DNA of 64,000 nucleotides from Kovacikia minuta CCNUW1 (GTDB lineage Bacteria > Cyanobacteriota > Cyanobacteriia > Leptolyngbyales > Leptolyngbyaceae), in assembly GCF_020091585.1 (NCBI RefSeq), contig NZ_CP083582.1:2046001-2110000 (forward strand), in the 5' to 3' direction. Below the pieces are notes generated by a model. It worked only from the letters and a program-made list of their open reading frames with translations, searched no databases and was not told the DNA's origin. Shown one piece after another: positions 59,208 to 64,000 of this stretch; positions within the stretch are counted from its first letter, which is position 1; every line of letters starts with the position of its first letter. Position numbers and translations under genes: made by a program.

Positions 59208-60948
59208 ATGATGCAACTGTCCAAACTGGATCTCGAAGCAGCGATGATGCTCTCTCTACAGCATCCAGACCTGGGTGACCACTCCAGAGAGGTCTCTAAA
59301 CAGAATCATGGCGCATCGCCTGTTGATATCTGGCATTCACCCCTACCAGGTGAACCTGCAACAGATCGGGGATTGGGGCAACATCTAGACCAGCATACCG
59401 ATAAGCCAGTCCTTGCTGACGATATTTCCCATTCCGAGGAGAAATCCCTACCCATGTTTCGTTCTGAAGAAGAATTTCTCGAAACGGATAGTAATCCCTA
59501 CAGTCAACGTACTGTGAACGAATCTCTGGATCAGCAAAACAATGGCAGTTCGCTGGGGCAGCTTTCTCTGGGGACTCCAGAACAAACGATGCCCCCCAAT
59601 GGTAGGGGACCGGAACCAGAACGGGGATTTTTGCCGGTGCTGAGGAATCGAAACTTTTTGACCCTGTGGAGTGGTCAGGTTTTTTCCCAACTTGCCGATA
59701 AAGTGTATCTGGTGTTGATGATTGCATTGATTGCTAATCGCTTTCAGGCAGGGGGGCAAACGATCAGCGGGTGGGTTTCTTCGATTATGATCGCGTTCAC
59801 CATCCCGGCGGTGTTGTTTGGGTCGATCGCGGGTGTATTTGTCGATCGATGGCCCAAGAAAACGGTTCTGGTTATTACCAATTTGCTGCGAGGAGCACTC
59901 GTATTTAGCCTGCCCCCTCTGCTTTGGATTTCGAAGGGATGGGCACCTCTGGCGGGCTTACCCGTTGGCTTCTGCGTTCTGTTGGGGATCACCTTCCTGG
60001 TATCAACCCTGACGCAGTTTTTTGCCCCAGCCGAGCAGTCTGCAATTCCCCTAATTGTGGAACGCCGCCATCTGCTGTCCGCCAATTCCCTCTATACCAC
60101 CACCATGATGGCCATAGGTCATTATCGGTTTTGCGGTTGGGGAACCGCTGCTGGCCCTGGCTGATGCCCTGGCGGCTCACCTGGGCTGGACTGCGATCGG
60201 TCTAGGAAAAGAACTGGTTGTTGGCAGCGGCTATGCGATCGCTGGGCTGATCCTGTTGCTGCTGCAAACCCGTGAGAAGGTTGGCAATGGTTTAGCAGTC
60301 AATAGAACCCAGAATGGGCAGGATGGAAAGACCGCGCCTCCCCACTTTGCTGAGGATATTCGTGACGGTCTGCGCTATCTGGGGCAACAGCATCATGTCC
60401 GCAATGCGCTGCTTCAATTGGTCATTTTATTTTCAGTTTTTGCGGCATTGGCAGTGCTCTCAGTTCGCTTGGCGGAAGTCATGCCGGCAATTAAATCCTC
60501 CCAGTTTGGCTTTTTGCTGGCGGCAGGGGGTGTGGGTATGGCGATCGGCGCAACCTTCATTGGGCAGTTTGGGCAACGCTTTTTGCACCATCAGCTGAGC
60601 TTGATCGGGTCGATCGGAATGGCGGCTTCCCTATTAGGGCTTTCCATTTTTGATGAACAACTGGTTCCAGCACTATTGCTGATCATGCTAATGGGACTGT
60701 TTGCCGCAATGGTTGGCGTCCCCATGCAAACCACTATTCAAGAAGAAACCCCAGAAGAAATGCGGGGCAAAATTTTTGGGCTCCAAAATAATGCCATCAA
60801 TATCGCCCTCAGTTTGCCTCTGGCACTGGCAGGCGTAGCAGAAACTTTCCTGGGTTTACGCATTGTATTCATTGGGCTTGCTGTACTCGTCGTAGCAGGA
60901 GGGGGCTTTACCTGGTATATTTCGCGTACAGGGTCAACCTCAAAATAA
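59208..60948 (+). pseudogene. MFS transporter, frameshifted
   Basis: From ATG 59208 (MMQLSKLDLEAAMM): an acidic, unconserved N-terminal region of about 145 residues, then MFS membrane segments (RNRNFLTLWSGQVFSQLADK). The frame breaks near 60115-60120, where one extra base lies between MMAIG and IIGFAVGEPLLALADAL. The second frame continues to 60948 with GMAIGATFIGQFGQ and EETPEEMRGKIFGLQN, the typical MFS_3 (enterobactin-exporter-like) half. About 12 segments in total. Starts 20 bp after recO. Confidence 0.8.
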
Positions 60949-61131
60949 GCTCTGAATCCTGGCTTACAAGACTGGACTTTAGACTACGAGCTTAAACCTT
61001 GGACTTTAGACGGCTCAAGCGTGTTGGGTGCAAGCCCATCTTGTTTTGAGCCTAAATTCCAAAGTTTTTAGCTTGAAGTTGTCCAGTTCTTGAGGTTCCG
61101 CTCCGAGTACAATTCCGTCGCAAAAAAAAGA

Positions 61132-62286
61132 ATGCATATTGCCTGGCTTGGAAAAAAATCCCCCTTCTGTGGCAATGTTACCTATGGTCGAGAAGTAACC
61201 ACCGCGCTTCTTGATCGGGGGCATCAAGTTAGCTTCTTTCACTTTGCTCAAGAGGAGCCTCCACCGGATAATTGGCCAGATTTTCAGGAGATTTTGCTTC
61301 CTTTTCTGTTGCGGTTGCAAATTTATACGATTCCAACCTTGAGATCTCGCAGGGTTTTAGAACAGGCACTTCAAAAATTGTCCCCCAAGCCTGATTTGAT
61401 CCATGCCTCCCTGACCCTATCTCCACTTGATTTTTCTTTGCCGGAGGTCTGTCAAGAGCTGAATCTTCCTCTAGTGGCAACTTTCCACCCTGCTTTTGAT
61501 CGGAAATTGCGGAATCTTTCCTCCAGTACGCAATATCTGATGTACCAACTCTATGCTCCGTCCTTGGCAAAATACGATCGCGTCATTGTCTTTTCCCACA
61601 TCCAGCGAGAGTTGCTGATTCGGCTGGGTGTCCCTGCTGAAAGGGTTGCAGTCATACCCAACGGGGTAGATGTAAAAAAATATTCCCCCGGATTCTCCAG
61701 GCTCAAAGCAGAACTGGATGCCGATCGCCTCTTCATCTATCAGGGACGAATTTCCCCCGAAAAAAATGTGGAAGCGCTGCTCAAAGCCTGGAAACAATCC
61801 CAGATGGGACCTCGAACTAAACTTGTAATTGTAGGTAACCACGGTCCTCTGGCAGCGTCACTGATTCCCTTCTATGGCCCTGAACATGGAATTGTCTGGA
61901 TGGGGTTTATCGCCAACGAGCAAAAACGGATTGAAATTCTGCGCGGTTGCGATGTGTTCATTCTGCCCTCATTGGTTGAGGGGCTTTCCCTGTCTCTTCT
62001 AGAAGCGATGGCGTGTGGGCTTGCCTGTGTTGCGACCGATGCCGGGGCAGATGGTGAAGTGCTGGAGCATGAAGCAGGAGTGATCCTAAAAACCCAGGGA
62101 GTCACCACCCAACTGAAAACTTTGCTACCCCAACTGCGGGATCATCAAAGTTGGACCGCACTACTGGGGCAAAATGCCCGTCGGCGCGTCCGGGAACGGT
62201 ATACGCTAAGCGATAACATCACCCATTTAGAAAACCTCTACACTGAAATTTTGCAGCAACAACCCCAACCTTTGAGCCATGTATAA
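61132..62286 (+). CDS. GT4 family glycosyltransferase
   Basis: 384 residues from ATG 61132 (MHIAWLGKKSPFCGNVTYG), which begins at the fold's first strand; upstream in-frame codons are unconserved. GT-B fold: LVATFHPAFDRKLR, VIPNGVDVKKYSPG, IYQGRISPEKNVEALLKAW and the C-terminal nucleotide-sugar motif EGLSLSLLEAMACG. Transfers a sugar from a nucleotide donor, probably in glycan or glycolipid synthesis. The stop is adjacent to the amidase ATG. Confidence 0.92.
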   Translation: MHIAWLGKKSPFCGNVTYGREVTTALLDRGHQVSFFHFAQEEPPPDNWPDFQEILLPFLLRLQIYTIPTLRSRRVLEQALQKLSPKPDLIHASLTLSPLDFSLPEVCQELNLPLVATFHPAFDRKLRNLSSSTQYLMYQLYAPSLAKYDRVIVFSHIQRELLIRLGVPAERVAVIPNGVDVKKYSPGFSRLKAELDADRLFIYQGRISPEKNVEALLKAWKQSQMGPRTKLVIVGNHGPLAASLIPFYGPEHGIVWMGFIANEQKRIEILRGCDVFILPSLVEGLSLSLLEAMACGLACVATDAGADGEVLEHEAGVILKTQGVTTQLKTLLPQLRDHQSWTALLGQNARRRVRERYTLSDNITHLENLYTEILQQQPQPLSHV

Positions 62287-63705
62287 ATGAACTCAATTGA
62301 CTTAGCATTCACTCCAGCGGTCGAGCAAGCACACCTGATTCGGAGTAAAGAAATTTCGCCCCTGGAACTGGTGGAACTCTACCTGGAACGAATTGCGAAA
62401 CTCGACTCCAGGCTAGGTAGCTATGTCCTGGTGGCAGCCGAACAGGCGATCGCCGATGCCAAAGCAAAAACTGAACAACTGGCAACCCATTCCGACGATC
62501 TGCCCCCATTTTTTGGTGTGCCCATTTCTATCAAAGACCTGAATCCAGTGGCAGGGCTTCCCTGTACCTATGGCTTAAGCGTCCTCAAAAAACGGGTAGC
62601 CCCTCAGGACGATGGCGTTGTCACCCGGATTAAGCAAGCAGGATTTGTAATCCTGGGTAAAACCCTGCCCTCAGAAATGGGGATGTTACCCTATAGCGAA
62701 CCCAGTGGCTTTCCCCCTGCACGGAATCCCTGGAATTTGGAATACACCCCTGGCGGTTCCAGTGGTGGAGCCGCTGCTGCCTTGGCAGCAGGGCTTTGCC
62801 CCATTAGTCAGGCTTCCGATGGTGGCGGTTCCATTCGAGGACCAGCTTTCTGCTGTGGCTTAGTTGGGATCAAACCCTCCAGGGGTCGGATTAGCATGGC
62901 TCCCTTTTTTGGCGATCGGCTAAACGGCATTGCCACCAACGGTCCCCTCGGGCGCACCGTTGCCGATGTGGCTGCCTTACTTGATATTCTCTCTGGCTAC
63001 ACCACAGGCGATCCCTATTGGCTTCCCGATCCCAATCCTTCCTTTCTGGCAGCAACCCAGGTCCCAACCCAACTCCTAAAAATTGGTCTCGTAACCGCCA
63101 TCTCCCCCATTGGTGAAGCAGACCCAGTTTGTCGGCAGGCGGTTCTGGACATGGCAGCCCTGCTAGAAAATCTGGGTCATGCAGTTGAACCCATCTCCTT
63201 CCCAGATATGAGCGAGTTGATCGACCCGTTCATCACCATCATGCAAACCGTTTTGGATGAAGCCAAAGTTCCTGAGTTTGTTCTGGGTAAGGTCAGTCGT
63301 TGGTTACGATTCCGAGCCAGGTTTTCCACCTGCGGCAATTACCTGCGAGCAGTAGCAAAAATGCAGACGATCGCCCGGCGCATTGTCGAAAGCTTCAACA
63401 CCATTGATGTTCTGCTCCTGCCCACCTATATGTCTCCTCAGATTCGGGTTGGGGAGTGGGCAAACCTTTGCCCCCAACGCACCCTGAAAGAAATCACCCG
63501 CTGGATTGCCCCCTGCCCCCCCTTTAACGCCACCGGGCAGCCCGCGATCGCCCTACCTGTGGGATTCACTCCTGAAGGGCTACCGCTGGGGGTTCAGCTG
63601 GTCGGTCGTCCTGCCGCCGAATCCACCCTTATCTCCCTTGCTGCCCAGGTTGAAACCGCCCAACCCTGGAGCCAGCATCGTCCACCAGAATTCACCCAGG
63701 ATTGA
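62287..63705 (+). CDS. Amidase (amidase-signature family)
   Basis: 472 residues, full length. Catalytic triad Lys83 (PISIKD), cis-Ser158 (GGSSGGAAAA), nucleophile Ser182 (DGGGSIRGPAF). Also FFGVPISIKDLNPVAG and NATGQPAIALPVGF. Not GatA: no gatB/C nearby and divergent segments. Cuts an amide of unknown substrate. It begins on the base after the glycosyltransferase stop, so it is co-translated. Confidence 0.92.
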   Translation: MNSIDLAFTPAVEQAHLIRSKEISPLELVELYLERIAKLDSRLGSYVLVAAEQAIADAKAKTEQLATHSDDLPPFFGVPISIKDLNPVAGLPCTYGLSVLKKRVAPQDDGVVTRIKQAGFVILGKTLPSEMGMLPYSEPSGFPPARNPWNLEYTPGGSSGGAAAALAAGLCPISQASDGGGSIRGPAFCCGLVGIKPSRGRISMAPFFGDRLNGIATNGPLGRTVADVAALLDILSGYTTGDPYWLPDPNPSFLAATQVPTQLLKIGLVTAISPIGEADPVCRQAVLDMAALLENLGHAVEPISFPDMSELIDPFITIMQTVLDEAKVPEFVLGKVSRWLRFRARFSTCGNYLRAVAKMQTIARRIVESFNTIDVLLLPTYMSPQIRVGEWANLCPQRTLKEITRWIAPCPPFNATGQPAIALPVGFTPEGLPLGVQLVGRPAAESTLISLAAQVETAQPWSQHRPPEFTQD

Positions 63706-63880
63706 CGCCGTACCTAGTGCCATCAGGGAAAAGATTGGTTATCATGATTCGAAGTGTAATCAAGTCATCCAAAGTTCCCTTGATTCAAAAACTAATCTGG
63801 ATTACGCTATCTGTGTATGTTCGTCCAACTGGTAAAATGTTAGCTATAGAGGACCTCAACAGTCGTTCTATATCGGTGTG

Positions 63881-63886
63881 AGGAGG
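63881..63886 (+). promoter_or_regulatory. Strong ribosome binding site AGGAGG
   Basis: Perfect AGGAGG, four bases before ATG 63891. It fixes the start of the last, partial gene. Confidence 0.8.
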
Positions 63887-63890
63887 AAAA

Positions 63891-64000
63891 ATGTCTAAAG
63901 TACTGTTGAAATCACTGCTGCTTAGCCCTGCTGTTTTTGGGGCGGCTTTGGCAGTTTCGGCTTCCGCTATGGCAGCGGACGCAAACGCAACTAGCAATGA
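63891..64000 (+). CDS. Start of a probable iron-uptake porin
   Basis: Only the first 36 codons are in the window. They encode a signal peptide (MSKVLLKSLLLSPAVFGAAL, then AVSASAMAAD) typical of cyanobacterial SLH-domain/OprB porins annotated as iron uptake porins. The call rests on the signal and start context alone. Confidence 0.55.
   Translation, partial: MSKVLLKSLLLSPAVFGAALAVSASAMAADANATSN

Overview
The window looks like chromosomal DNA of a filamentous, Leptolyngbya/Oscillatoriales-like cyanobacterium. The palindrome GCGATCGC and its core CGATCG (HIP1) occur very often. Heptanucleotide short tandem repeats (GGGGTGT / GGGAGTG type) lie between and inside genes. Several protein families are cyanobacterial (DUF2949, DUF6887/DUF6888, UPF0175/DUF3368, a probable iron-uptake porin). 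I saw no tRNA, rRNA or CRISPR array. Layout: 1-0.85 kb holds the 3' end of an unknown gene and a repeat-rich tract. 0.85-3.7 kb holds a lipoprotein substrate-binding protein overlapping a sensor histidine kinase that is broken by a frameshift and by a repeat insertion. 3.8-6.7 kb holds a MITE, an exported patatin-like lipase and an IS110-family element with 20-bp perfect inverted ends. 6.7-15.5 kb holds an Eis-like acetyltransferase, small unknown genes, a dicarboxylate/amino-acid symporter, YebC, a DUF6888/DUF6887 pair, a radical SAM protein and a toxin-antitoxin pair. 15.7-17.5 kb holds a type-I-restriction-like nuclease-domain gene split by an IS630 element; the empty site can be rebuilt exactly. 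17.5-22.6 kb is the glycine cleavage operon gcvT-gcvH-gcvP. 23-30 kb is one giant DUF4347/beta-helix/Calx-beta/VCBS-repeat surface protein. 30.2-37.2 kb holds DUF3253, lysS, a Uma2 nuclease-fold gene and cobalamin-dependent metH. 37.2-43.8 kb is an accessory island: DUF433, a DUF3368/UPF0175 pair, a split PD-(D/E)XK nuclease, a PIN/antitoxin pair and a three-gene NACHT/HEAT-repeat operon, with copied fragments of the same operon scattered in it. 44.4-48.7 kb holds a nucleotidyltransferase and a broken SNF2 helicase. 48.9-64 kb is mostly housekeeping or unknown: Uma2, YccF, an NAD(P)-binding protein, a GlnT-type glutamine synthetase, a Dps-thioredoxin/TPR pair, deoC, recO, an MFS transporter, a GT4 glycosyltransferase, an amidase and the start of a porin gene. 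Three themes stand out. First, heptad repeats have invaded coding sequences (histidine kinase, gcvP, metH, SNF2 and others); these heptads are free of stop codons in all six frames. Second, a family of hairpin elements carries paired AGAAACC-N-GGTTTCT arms; two nearly identical 99-bp copies abut gene ends and complete the stop codon. Third, many genes carry frameshifts, and most are best explained by one extra base. That may be sequence error or real decay, and it decides whether several 'pseudogenes' here are real. The best candidate for an under-described system is the NACHT/HEAT operon with its surrounding toxin-antitoxin and nuclease genes, followed by the IS110 element with a structured leader that may encode a bridge RNA.
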